A stretch of DNA of 7,003 nt from positions 1-7,003 of the forward strand of contig JAJQIQ010000199.1 of assembly GCA_021199135.1 (NCBI GenBank). The letters run 5' to 3'. Below are positions 1 to 6,089 of this stretch, in pieces (position 1 is the stretch's first letter; the number at the start of each line of letters is the position of its first letter). Under the pieces are notes generated by a model, which saw only the letters and a list, made by a program, of their open reading frames with translations, had not been told where the DNA came from and searched no databases. This stretch comes from Clostridiales bacterium. Its GTDB lineage: Bacteria > Bacillota > Clostridia > Lachnospirales > Lachnospiraceae. The translations under genes were made by a program, and so were the position numbers.

Positions 1-1968
1 GGCATGGGCCTCGAGCGGCTCGCGGTCGTCATGCAGGAGGTCGACTCGGTCTTCGACGTCGACACGATGAAGGCAATCCGCGACAAGGTCTGTGAGCTCA
101 GTGGCAAAGAATATCAAAAAAATGACAAGGACGACGTGTCCATTCGTCTTGTCACCGACCACATCCGATCGGCGACATTCATGATATCCGACGGCATCAT
201 GCCCTCGAACGAGGGGCGCGGCTACGTGCTCCGGCGCATAATCCGCAGGGCGGCGCGCCACGGCAGGATGCTGGGAATCTCGGGGATGTTCATGGCAAAT
301 CTCGCCGACACCGTCATAGGCGAGTGCAAGGACGGCTACCCGGAACTTTCTGAGAAGCACGATTTCATCTCCAAGGTCCTTACGCAGGAGGAGGAGAAAT
401 TCAGTAAAACCATAGACCAGGGCCTCTCGATCCTCTCAGATCTCGAGAGCGGGATGAGGGAGAAAAACGAGACGGTGCTCTCAGGCAAGGAGGCGTTCCG
501 CCTCTACGACACCTTCGGATTCCCGCTAGACCTCACGCAGGAGATCCTCGAGGAAAAAGGATTTACGGTGGATGAGGATGGTTTCCACGAGGCGATGGAG
601 GTCCAGAGGAAGACGGCCCGCGCCGCGCGAAAGACCACGAACTACATGGGAGCGGACGCGACGGTATACGAGCAGCTCGACCCGGCGCTTACGACCGAGT
701 TCGTCGGATACGACACGCTTGAGGCGCAGGGCAAGGTCACGGCGCTTACGACCGAGGCAGAGGTCGCGCTCGCGCTCTCTGACGGCGAGGGCGGCACGAT
801 CGTGACCGACGTGACGCCGTTTTACGCGACGATGGGCGGCCAGCAGGGAGATACGGGAAAGATTACGACAGACGGCGGCGAGTTCATCGTCGAGGACACG
901 ATAAAGCTCTCCGGAGGCAAGGTCGGCCACGTCGGGCATGTCGCAAGCGGCATGATAAAGGCCGGCGATGCGGTTACGCTCTCGGTCGATGCGAAAAAGC
1001 GAAAGATGACCTGCCAGAACCACTCGGCGACGCACCTCCTCCAGAGGGCTCTCCGCGAGGTGCTGGGGACGCACGTCGAGCAGGCGGGCTCATACCAGGA
1101 CAGCGAGCGGACGCGGTTCGATTTTTCGCACTTCGCGGCGATGACCGACGAGGAGCTGGCAAAGGTCGAGGACATGGTAAATGAAAAGATCGGCGAGGGG
1201 ATTGCGGTGCAGACCGACGTGATGACGCTCGAGGAGGCGAAGAAGACCGGCGCGATGGCGCTCTTCGGCGAGAAGTACGGCGAGACCGTGCGCGTAGTCT
1301 CCATGGGAGATTTTTCAAAGGAGTTCTGCGGCGGCACCCATGTGAAAAATACCGCGGACATCCAGACGTTTAAGATAATCTCGGAGAGCGGCGTCGCGGC
1401 GGGAGTCAGGCGCATCGAGGCGCTGACCGGAGACAATGTCCTCTCGTATTATAAGAAGCAGGAGCAGGAGCTTGAGGCTGCGGCGGCGGTCGTGAAGTCC
1501 TCCCCGAAGGATCTTGCGGAGCGGCTCACCCACATGATGGCGGAGATGAAGGCCTTGCAGAGCGAGAACGAGTCGCTTAAGAGCAGGGCGGCCAAGGACG
1601 CTTTGGGCGACGTCATGGATCAGGTAAAAGACGTGGGCGGCGTGAAGCTCATCGCCACGAGCGTGAAGGGCGTGGACATGAACGGCCTCCGCGAGCTTGG
1701 CGACCAGCTCAAGACCCAGCTCGGAGAGGGCGTCGTAGTCATAGCCTCCGACTGCGACGGCAAGGTGAACCTGATCGCGATGGCGACGGACGGCGCGATG
1801 GAGCGCGGCGCCCACGCGGGCAACCTCATCAAGGCCATCGCCGGAAAGGTCGGCGGCGGGGGCGGCGGCAGGCCGAACATGGCGCAGGCCGGCGGCAAGA
1901 ACCCCGCAGGGATAACGGACGCGATCGCGGCGGTGCCGGAGGCGCTGGAGGGCATGATCGCGGGCTGA
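1..1968 (+). CDS. alaS: Alanyl-tRNA synthetase, C-terminal ~655 residues (5' truncated by window edge)
   Basis: Cytoplasmic class II aminoacyl-tRNA synthetase that activates alanine, loads it on tRNA-Ala and hydrolyses mischarged Ser/Gly-tRNA. The visible part starts in class II motif 3 (GMGLERLAVV, residues 2-11 of the fragment). It continues through the tRNA-recognition region (YDTFGFP near residue 169) into the editing domain, which keeps all four zinc-site residues: HSATH (His341 and His345, fragment numbering) and CGGTH (Cys443, His447). A coiled-coil-prone linker (about 483-537) leads to the C-Ala/DHHA1 domain with its glycine-rich motif (six Gly then Arg, about 618-624). Family members are usually about 870-880 residues, so roughly 220 N-terminal residues, including motifs 1 and 2, lie outside the window. 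The frame is open from base 1 to TGA at 1966-1968 with no frameshift. No clear intrinsic terminator follows; rpsU has its own promoter 20 bp downstream. Confidence 0.98.
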   Translation, partial: GMGLERLAVVMQEVDSVFDVDTMKAIRDKVCELSGKEYQKNDKDDVSIRLVTDHIRSATFMISDGIMPSNEGRGYVLRRIIRRAARHGRMLGISGMFMANLADTVIGECKDGYPELSEKHDFISKVLTQEEEKFSKTIDQGLSILSDLESGMREKNETVLSGKEAFRLYDTFGFPLDLTQEILEEKGFTVDEDGFHEAMEVQRKTARAARKTTNYMGADATVYEQLDPALTTEFVGYDTLEAQGKVTALTTEAEVALALSDGEGGTIVTDVTPFYATMGGQQGDTGKITTDGGEFIVEDTIKLSGGKVGHVGHVASGMIKAGDAVTLSVDAKKRKMTCQNHSATHLLQRALREVLGTHVEQAGSYQDSERTRFDFSHFAAMTDEELAKVEDMVNEKIGEGIAVQTDVMTLEEAKKTGAMALFGEKYGETVRVVSMGDFSKEFCGGTHVKNTADIQTFKIISESGVAAGVRRIEALTGDNVLSYYKKQEQELEAAAAVVKSSPKDLAERLTHMMAEMKALQSENESLKSRAAKDALGDVMDQVKDVGGVKLIATSVKGVDMNGLRELGDQLKTQLGEGVVVIASDCDGKVNLIAMATDGAMERGAHAGNLIKAIAGKVGGGGGGRPNMAQAGGKNPAGITDAIAAVPEALEGMIAG

Positions 1969-1987
1969 GATAATTTTTAAAATGTAC

Positions 1988-2015
1988 TTGACAAACCGCA
2001 ATTTCATGTTAAAAT
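1988..2015 (+). promoter_or_regulatory. Promoter of rpsU, extended -10 type
   Basis: A perfect -35 TTGACA (1988-1993) is followed by a 16-bp spacer and -10 TAAAAT (2010-2015). A TG one base before the -10 (2007-2008) makes an extended -10. Transcription should start near 2022, giving an S21 leader of about 60 nt. This is a housekeeping sigma-A type promoter placed just after the alaS stop codon, so rpsU need not depend on alaS read-through. Inferred from consensus match only. Confidence 0.8.
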
Positions 2016-2042
2016 ATGTAATAGTGCAGTACGTTGACCTTA

Positions 2043-2067
2043 CAGTTGATGCACGATATCGCAACTG
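2043..2067 (+). promoter_or_regulatory. Inverted repeat in the rpsU leader just before the SD
   Basis: CAGTTG (2043-2048) and CAACTG (2062-2067) form a 6-bp inverted repeat around a 13-nt loop that itself holds the palindrome CGATATCG (2054-2061). It lies in the expected leader and its 3' arm touches the first of two tandem GGAGG sequences (2067-2071, 2071-2075). The second one has the better spacing (8 nt) to the rpsU ATG. It could modulate ribosome access, but the stem is short and no known S21 leader motif is recognised. Confidence 0.3.
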
Positions 2068-2083
2068 GAGGGAGGTTAGGTAG

Positions 2084-2260
2084 ATGTCAAGCGTAATCGT
2101 AAAAGAGAACGAGTCTTTGGACAGCGCCCTGCGCCGCTTCAAGAGAAACTGCGCGAAGGCCGGAATCCAGCAGGAGATCCGCAAGCGCGAGCATTATGAG
2201 AAGCCGAGCGTTAAGCGCAAGAAGAAGTCCGAAGCGGCAAGAAAGAGAAAATACAACTAA
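2084..2260 (+). CDS. rpsU: 30S ribosomal protein bS21
   Basis: A 58-residue basic protein of the small ribosomal subunit that sits near the anti-Shine-Dalgarno end of 16S rRNA and helps start translation. It begins [20 protein letters not shown] and carries the family's [13 protein letters not shown] segment (here [15 protein letters not shown], residues 34-48) with a Lys/Arg-rich tail ending RKRKYN. The length is typical for Firmicutes bS21. The ATG is preceded by GGAGG with 8-nt spacing. The gene stands alone between its own promoter and a strong terminator. In many Firmicutes a yqeY-like gene follows rpsU; that is not the case here. Confidence 0.97.
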   Translation: MSSVIVKENESLDSALRRFKRNCAKAGIQQEIRKREHYEKPSVKRKKKSEAARKRKYN

Positions 2261-2269
2261 GTATTTCGG

Positions 2270-2305
2270 TACCTCCAATCAATTTGAGATTGGAGGTATT
2301 TTTTT
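2270..2305 (+). terminator. Intrinsic terminator after rpsU
   Basis: A perfect 11-bp stem, TACCTCCAATC (2270-2280) with GATTGGAGGTA (2288-2298), closes a 7-nt loop and is followed at once by seven T (2299-2305). It starts 10 bases after the rpsU stop, so it should end that transcript and insulate the next gene. There is no matching T-run on the other strand. Confidence 0.94.
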
Positions 2306-2340
2306 CATGCAGGATTGCAGTCCGTGGTATCACAAAATTC

Positions 2341-2369
2341 TTCCAAATTTGCTGCGCATATGCTATAAT
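2341..2369 (+). promoter_or_regulatory. Promoter of the galactokinase-family gene, extended -10
   Basis: A perfect -10 TATAAT (2364-2369) is preceded by TGC (2361-2363), an extended -10. A weak -35 TTCCAA (2341-2346) stands 17 bp upstream. The predicted start is near 2376, leaving a leader of about 28 nt. It lies directly downstream of the rpsU terminator. No inverted-repeat operator or catabolite-response element was seen around it. Confidence 0.75.
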
Positions 2370-2389
2370 CCGATTATCAGGTCAAAGAC

Positions 2390-2397
2390 AAGGAGGG
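2390..2397 (+). promoter_or_regulatory. Ribosome binding site fixing the start of the GHMP kinase at 2404
   Basis: AAGGAGGG lies 6 nt before ATG 2404. The frame stays open upstream to an ATG/TTG region near 2284, but that stretch runs through the rpsU terminator and the promoter and has no such site. The 432-residue start at 2404 is therefore preferred over the 472-residue reading. Confidence 0.9.
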
Positions 2398-2403
2398 ACA
2401 GCC

Positions 2404-3702
2404 ATGACGACGGAAGAAATCTTATCAAAGGTGCGGGACGAGGGCATGAACACGTTCTTTGCGAAAATGTACGGGTCGGAGAACGTCGCGTCGAGCAGGC
2501 GCAGGTATGAGAAAGTCATAGACGGATACGCCAAGCGCTTCGGCGATTCCGAGGACGTGCGCCTCTACAGTTCCCCGGGGCGGACGGAGCTCTGCGGCAA
2601 CCACACGGACCACAACTGCGGCAAGATTCTCGCGGGCAGCATCAACCTCGACTGCGTGAGCCTCGCCTCGGCAAACGGCACGGACATAGTAAACATTTTG
2701 AGCATCGAGTACGGCCTCGACTTTTCCGTGAACGTGAAAACGCTCGTGGCGAGCGGCGACGGGGGCACGGTCACTCTCGTCGAGGGCATAATAGACGGAT
2801 TCAAGCAGAGGGGGCACGAGGTCGGCGGCTTCGACGCCTACGTGTCGAGCAACGTCATCGCGGCGGCGGGAATCAGCTCGTCCGCCTCGTTCGAGATGCT
2901 CATCTGCGCGATAATGAATGACCTCTTCAACGACGGCAACCTCAGCATCACCGAGTATGCCCAGATCGGCAAATTCGCCGAGAACAACTACTGGAACAAG
3001 AGCTCGGGGCTTCTGGACCAGATGGCGTGCGCGGCGGGCGGCATCATAAACATCGATTTCAGGAACGACCAGAACCCGGCGGTCAGCAGGGTCGACATCG
3101 ACTTCGAGAAGGCGGGCTATGAGATCGTCATCGTAAACACTGGCAAGGGACACGCGGACCTCTCCGCGGAGTACTCATCTATTCCGCTCGAGATGCGGTC
3201 GGTCGCAAAGCATTTCGGAAAGATCGTGCTCGCCGAGATCACGCTGGACGACGTCGTTGACCACTTATTCTCGCTCCGAGGCGAGGTCGGCGACAGGGCA
3301 GTGCTTCGCGCAATCCATTTCTTCAATGAAAATAAGAGGGTGGATGAGGCGATGAGCGCGCTCAAGGACGACAATTTCGACGGTTTCCTTGCCGCGCTCA
3401 AGGCATCGGGCGAGTCGTCCTGGCAGATCCTGCAGAACTGCTACTGCATCGACAACCCGAGGGAGCAGGGCATCCCCATGGCACTGGCGCTTACGAAGAT
3501 GTTCTTCGACAAGAAGGGGCGCGGCGTCTGCAGGGTGCACGGCGGCGGCTTTGCCGGGGTGATCATGGCGGTGGTCGACCTGCGCGACGTGGACGAGTAC
3601 GTGGACTATATGGAGTCCAAGTTCATGAAGGGCTCGACCTACCGGATGATGATCCGTCCATACGGCGCGATAAACGTTCTCAATGAGATGGAAAGTAAGT
3701 GA
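2404..3702 (+). CDS. GHMP kinase, divergent galactokinase family
   Basis: A 432-residue cytosolic sugar kinase of the GHMP superfamily, most like galactokinase (ATP + galactose to galactose 1-phosphate, entry to the Leloir pathway). The N-terminal signature is SPGRTELCGNHTDHNCG (57-73), with the Arg60 equivalent of the catalytic arginine. The phosphate-binding loop is AAGISSSAS (154-162). NKSSGLLDQMA (198-208) carries the likely catalytic Asp205, and motif 3 is HGGGFAGV (379-386). Classical galactokinases have GEHTDY where this has GNHTDH, so a sugar-contacting Glu is replaced by Asn66. Similar proteins in Clostridia are usually annotated galactokinase, but I know of no proof of substrate. 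No galT, galE or sugar transporter is nearby. It heads a run with the coiled-coil gene and lepB (11-bp gap). Another sugar or sugar-like substrate is possible, so I leave the symbol empty. Confidence 0.85.
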   Translation: MTTEEILSKVRDEGMNTFFAKMYGSENVASSRRRYEKVIDGYAKRFGDSEDVRLYSSPGRTELCGNHTDHNCGKILAGSINLDCVSLASANGTDIVNILSIEYGLDFSVNVKTLVASGDGGTVTLVEGIIDGFKQRGHEVGGFDAYVSSNVIAAAGISSSASFEMLICAIMNDLFNDGNLSITEYAQIGKFAENNYWNKSSGLLDQMACAAGGIINIDFRNDQNPAVSRVDIDFEKAGYEIVIVNTGKGHADLSAEYSSIPLEMRSVAKHFGKIVLAEITLDDVVDHLFSLRGEVGDRAVLRAIHFFNENKRVDEAMSALKDDNFDGFLAALKASGESSWQILQNCYCIDNPREQGIPMALALTKMFFDKKGRGVCRVHGGGFAGVIMAVVDLRDVDEYVDYMESKFMKGSTYRMMIRPYGAINVLNEMESK

Positions 3703-3713
3703 GGTAGGGATTC

Positions 3714-4061
3714 ATGGCAAATGAAAATGATGGCGCACAGGACACCGTCAAGGCGCGTGAGCTGAGCAAGATGAACCGCATGCAGCTGATCGAGGTTATC
3801 TACGCCCTCCAGCAGAACCAGCGGGAGCTCGAGGAGGAGAATAAAAAGCTGCGGATCCAGCTGGACGATCGGACCATAAAGATGAGCGAATACGGCTCCA
3901 TCGCCGAGGCGGCGCTCGGGATCAACGAGGTTTTCGAGAAGGCGCAGGCCGCGGCGGATCAGTATGTCTCATCGGTAAGGCAGGCCTACGACGGGATCTG
4001 GAAGGAGATCATAGGCGACCGCGACCGGCTTAAGGCCCAGCTCAAAGAGGAAGAGACATGA
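3714..4061 (+). CDS. Small coiled-coil protein of unknown function, coupled to lepB
   Basis: A 115-residue hydrophilic, mostly helical protein with no signal peptide or membrane segment. A leading helix (about 18-32, MNRMQLIEVIYALQ) runs into a heptad-rich, Glu/Lys-rich coiled coil (about 30-57). Then comes GSIAEAALGINEVFEKAQ (61-78), which looks like the conserved core, a second helix with an AAADQY stretch, and a charged tail. No enzymatic motif is visible. From memory, similar proteins sit beside signal peptidase I in Lachnospiraceae and related Clostridia, sometimes under the loose label 'DNA repair protein'; nothing here supports that label. It follows the kinase gene by 11 bp with a weak GAGG site (3701-3704). 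Its stop overlaps the lepB start in ATGA (4058-4061), suggesting translational coupling and possibly a role near the export machinery or septum. Function unknown. Confidence 0.88.
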   Translation: MANENDGAQDTVKARELSKMNRMQLIEVIYALQQNQRELEEENKKLRIQLDDRTIKMSEYGSIAEAALGINEVFEKAQAAADQYVSSVRQAYDGIWKEIIGDRDRLKAQLKEEET

Positions 4062-4648
4062 CCGGGCAGTATTGGAGCACGGTATCGATCCCGAGCATCG
4101 AGGAAGTCGAACACGAGCGGGAACGTCTCCGCAGGAGGAAGCGGCGCAGCGCGGCGACGCGCACGGTCATATACGTGCTGATTGTCCTCGTGGCGGTGAT
4201 AATCCTCATCGCGGCGATCGTGCTGCCTGTGATCAAGGTGACGGGGACGAGCATGGAGCCCACGCTCGAGGACGGGGATGTCGTCGTGCTCGTAAAGGGA
4301 AGAGGCATAGATGCGGGCGACATTGTCGCGCTCTACTACAACAACAGGCTCCTCCTAAAGCGAGTCATCGGGATGCCCGGGGATGTCATCGAAATCTCGG
4401 ACGACGGCATCGTCACGAGAAACGGCGAGCCGTTGGACGAGCCCTATGTGCAGACCCCTTCGCTGGGCGAGTGCGACATGGTTTTTCCCTACGAGGTGCC
4501 CCAGGGCAGCTACTTCGTGATGGGCGACAACCGCGAGTTTTCCGTGGATTCCAGGAGCAGGGCCGTGGGGAGCATAGCCGAGGACCAGATCGTGGGCAAG
4601 GTGATATTCCGCATCTGGCCGCTCGGCAGGCTCGGGGCTGTCAGCTAG
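4058..4648 (+). CDS. lepB: Signal peptidase I (type I leader peptidase)
   Basis: A 196-residue membrane serine protease that removes signal peptides from exported preproteins on the outer face of the cytoplasmic membrane. A basic cytoplasmic tail (ERERLRRRKRR, about 20-30) precedes one membrane helix (about 36-58). The catalytic domain follows: box B TGTSMEPTL with nucleophile Ser65, LLLKRVIGMPGD with general base Lys101, and GSYFVMGDNRE then VDSRSRAVG (150-171, boxes D and E). Single-helix architecture and short length match Gram-positive SipS-type enzymes rather than the two-helix E. coli form. All catalytic motifs are intact. The start overlaps the preceding stop codon by ATGA, with AAGAGGAAGAGA just upstream as a weak ribosome site inside the previous gene. 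No terminator hairpin with a T-run follows; the downstream region is AT-rich and holds the Hsp20 control region. Confidence 0.96.
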   Translation: MTGQYWSTVSIPSIEEVEHERERLRRRKRRSAATRTVIYVLIVLVAVIILIAAIVLPVIKVTGTSMEPTLEDGDVVVLVKGRGIDAGDIVALYYNNRLLLKRVIGMPGDVIEISDDGIVTRNGEPLDEPYVQTPSLGECDMVFPYEVPQGSYFVMGDNREFSVDSRSRAVGSIAEDQIVGKVIFRIWPLGRLGAVS

Positions 4649-4704
4649 CCGTGCGGAACAAAAATATGACTAAAATATTAAAATTCTTAATTGATCATAA
4701 ATTA

Positions 4705-4731
4705 TTAGCACTCACTCTTGACGAGTGCTAA
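4705..4731 (+). promoter_or_regulatory. CIRCE element (HrcA operator)
   Basis: TTAGCACTC (4705-4713), a 9-nt spacer and GAGTGCTAA (4723-4731) match the CIRCE consensus at every arm position and in spacing. CIRCE is the operator of the HrcA repressor, which normally controls groESL and the hrcA-grpE-dnaK operon and is relieved when GroEL is occupied by unfolded protein. Here it overlaps the -35 of the promoter for hsp20 and would block polymerase directly. hrcA itself is not in this window. Confidence 0.97.
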
Positions 4732-4746
4732 TAAATGTGCTATCCT
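4718..4746 (+). promoter_or_regulatory. hsp20 promoter, embedded in CIRCE
   Basis: -35 TTGACG (4718-4723) begins in the CIRCE spacer and its last base is the first base of the right arm. After 17 bp comes -10 TATCCT (4741-4746), preceded by TGC (4738-4740), an extended -10. Transcription would start near 4753. The AT-rich tract at about 4664-4707 could act as an upstream promoter element. The overlap with the operator explains HrcA repression of a sigma-A promoter. Confidence 0.78.
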
Positions 4747-4752
4747 TTCATC

Positions 4753-4842
4753 GTCAGGAGGAAAAGGGCTTGAAAATTTCAAGCGGCTGCCCCTGAAGAG
4801 AAAAATTAAACGTTGATTTAATAATGGAAGGAGAGATGACTT
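4753..4842 (+). promoter_or_regulatory. hsp20 5' leader with hairpin and possible 8-codon mini-ORF
   Basis: The predicted leader is about 90 nt. GCTTGAAA (4768-4775) and TTTCAAGC (4777-4784) form a perfect inverted repeat around one A. TCAGG (4754-4758) can pair with CCTGA (4792-4796) as an outer stem. AGGAGG (4756-4761) has ideal 8-nt spacing to a TTG at 4770, which would encode M-K-I-S-S-G-C-P and stop at TGA 4794-4796; the outer stem would partly mask this AGGAGG. The hsp20 ribosome site AAGGAG (4828-4833) is separate, and I see no complementary sequence masking it, so a classical RNA thermometer over the main start is not evident. Confidence 0.4.
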
Positions 4843-5280
4843 ATGTTAGTACCGAGCATTTTTGAAGATCATTTTCTTGACGACTTTTTCGATTTTCCGG
4901 ATCACCGGCATTTTCCGGGGCCGGGGGACAGGCCGGCGCCGATGATGCAGACCGACATCGAGGAGAAGGACGACAGCTACCTGCTTACGATGAACATCCC
5001 GGGCTACAGCAAGGATGACGTCAAGGCAGAGCTCAATGACGGCAACCTCACTATCACCGCTACGAAGAATTCTTCAAACGACGAGAAGGATGATAAGGGT
5101 CGCTACATCCGCCGCGAGCGCTACTTCGGCAGCTGCACGAGGAGCTTCTACGTCGGCGACAACATCCACCAGGATGAGATCAAGGCGAAGTTCGAGGACG
5201 GCACGCTGAAGCTTACGATCCCGAAGAAGGACCGCGCGAAAGAGGTCGAGGAGAACCACTACATCGCCATCGAGGGCTAA
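4843..5280 (+). CDS. Small heat-shock protein, Hsp20/alpha-crystallin family
   Basis: A 145-residue ATP-independent cytosolic holdase chaperone that forms oligomers and captures unfolding proteins. The Phe/Asp-rich N-terminal arm (FEDHFLDDFFDF, about 7-18) is typical of the variable substrate-binding arm. The alpha-crystallin domain spans about 36-128 and includes NIPGYSKDDVKAEL, RYIRRERYFGSCTRSF and the hallmark FEDGTLKLTIPK (117-128). The C-terminal I-x-I oligomerisation motif is IAI (141-143). Length is normal. ATG 4843 follows AAGGAG by 9 nt; an out-of-frame ATG at 4836 is too close to that site. Lysine codons are almost all AAG (11 of 12), as expected for a strongly expressed gene here. 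It is preceded by CIRCE, so heat induction through HrcA is expected, and it is followed after 5 bp by larE. Confidence 0.97.
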   Translation: MLVPSIFEDHFLDDFFDFPDHRHFPGPGDRPAPMMQTDIEEKDDSYLLTMNIPGYSKDDVKAELNDGNLTITATKNSSNDEKDDKGRYIRRERYFGSCTRSFYVGDNIHQDEIKAKFEDGTLKLTIPKKDRAKEVEENHYIAIEG

Positions 5281-5285
5281 AGAAA

Positions 5286-6089
5286 TTGCACGAGAAATAT
5301 GAGAAACTTAAAGAAATACTGAAAAGCTATGGGAGCGTCGCGGTCGCCTTCTCGGGAGGGACGGACTCGGCGCTCCTTCTTTTCGTGGCGCATGAAGCCT
5401 TGGGCGACGGCGCGATAGCCGTGACCGTGGATTCCCCGGTGATCCCGAGACGTGAGATCGAGGCCTCAAAGAAATTTTGCACCGAGATTGGGGTGCGACA
5501 AATTATCGTCAAAGTCGACGCGCTCTCGATAGAGGGCTTTGCCGAAAATCCCAAAAACCGCTGTTATCTCTGCAAGAAAAAATTGATGGGGAGCATCTTT
5601 TCCACCGCGAAGGAAAACGAGATTTCGGCGGTCGCGGAGGGCTCGAACGTCGACGACGAGGGGGCTTACCGTCCGGGGATGCGGGCGGTGGAGGAGCTTG
5701 GCATATTAAGCCCGCTGCGCGACGCAGGGCTTTCAAAGAGTGAAATCAGAGGGCTCTCGCATGAGCTCGGGCTTTTTACATGGGACAAGCCGTCGTCGGC
5801 CTGCCTCGCCTCGCGCTTTGCCTACGGGGAGACAATCACGCGGGAGGGGCTCTCTGCGGTCGAAGACGCAGAAAATTATCTGGCGGACATGGGATTTTCA
5901 CAGCTTCGCGTGCGGATGCGTGGGCGTGAGGCGCGGATTGAGGTTCTGCCGCAGGATTTTGAGAAAATTATTGCAAGCCCGACCCGCGAGAAAATATATG
6001 ATCATTTTCGGAGCTTAGGTTTTTCACAAATTTCGCTCGACCTGCGCGGATTCAGAAGCGGAAGCTGGGACGAGGGGGATAAGCTATGA
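5286..6089 (+). CDS. larE: LarE, ATP-dependent sulfur transferase of nickel-pincer nucleotide synthesis
   Basis: A 267-residue PP-loop enzyme that adenylates the carboxylates of pyridinium biscarboxylic acid mononucleotide and inserts sulfur, a step in making the Ni-pincer cofactor of lactate racemase and related enzymes. The PP-loop is AFSGGTDSA (21-29). The conserved SACLASRFAYGE (171-182) holds Cys173, which by alignment from memory matches the sulfur-donor Cys176 of L. plantarum LarE. NRCYLCKKK (91-99) adds Cys93 and Cys96. This three-cysteine set resembles LarE proteins that carry a [4Fe-4S] cluster and may be catalytic rather than sacrificial. The end LRGFRSG is family-typical. The start is TTG 5286 with GAGGG 9 nt upstream (5272-5276); no in-frame ATG exists before codon 101, which would lose the PP-loop. 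Codons are richer in AAA (11 of 17 Lys) than in hsp20. No LarA, B or C is visible. A different sulfur-transfer role is possible. Confidence 0.93.
   Translation: MHEKYEKLKEILKSYGSVAVAFSGGTDSALLLFVAHEALGDGAIAVTVDSPVIPRREIEASKKFCTEIGVRQIIVKVDALSIEGFAENPKNRCYLCKKKLMGSIFSTAKENEISAVAEGSNVDDEGAYRPGMRAVEELGILSPLRDAGLSKSEIRGLSHELGLFTWDKPSSACLASRFAYGETITREGLSAVEDAENYLADMGFSQLRVRMRGREARIEVLPQDFEKIIASPTREKIYDHFRSLGFSQISLDLRGFRSGSWDEGDKL

Noticed and set aside
2034..2062. A second rpsU promoter with TTGACC at 2034-2039
   Set aside because: At 17 bp spacing the -10 would be TATCGC, a poor match, and it would put the start too near the ribosome site. TTGACA/TAAAAT upstream is much better.
1315..2184. Long antisense frame across the end of alaS and rpsU
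   Set aside because: It is a shadow of GC-rich coding sequence, runs antisense through the rpsU promoter and gene, and shows no domain signature.
2284..2403. A 40-codon N-terminal extension of the galactokinase-like frame starting at 2284
   Set aside because: It would be encoded by the rpsU terminator and the TATAAT promoter, has no ribosome site, and ATG 2404 has AAGGAGGG at good spacing.
2425..3153. 242-codon antisense frame inside the galactokinase-like gene
   Set aside because: Composition is Val/Arg/Ala/Asp-rich, as expected for the complement of GC-rich codons; no ribosome site or family match seen.
4637..4704. Terminator after lepB
   Set aside because: Only a 4-bp GGCT/AGCC pair near the stop codon and a weak TAATT/AATTA repeat further on; neither is followed by a T-run.
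4072..4731. Long + strand frame overlapping lepB
   Set aside because: It is a shifted reading of lepB: the translation is Arg/Gly/His-rich low-complexity sequence with no recognisable family, while lepB has all catalytic motifs intact.
4824..4866. Short upstream frames from ATG 4824 and ATG 4836 overlapping the hsp20 start
   Set aside because: Both are out of frame with hsp20; ATG 4836 is 2 nt from the SD and ATG 4824 lies before it, so neither is likely to be initiated.
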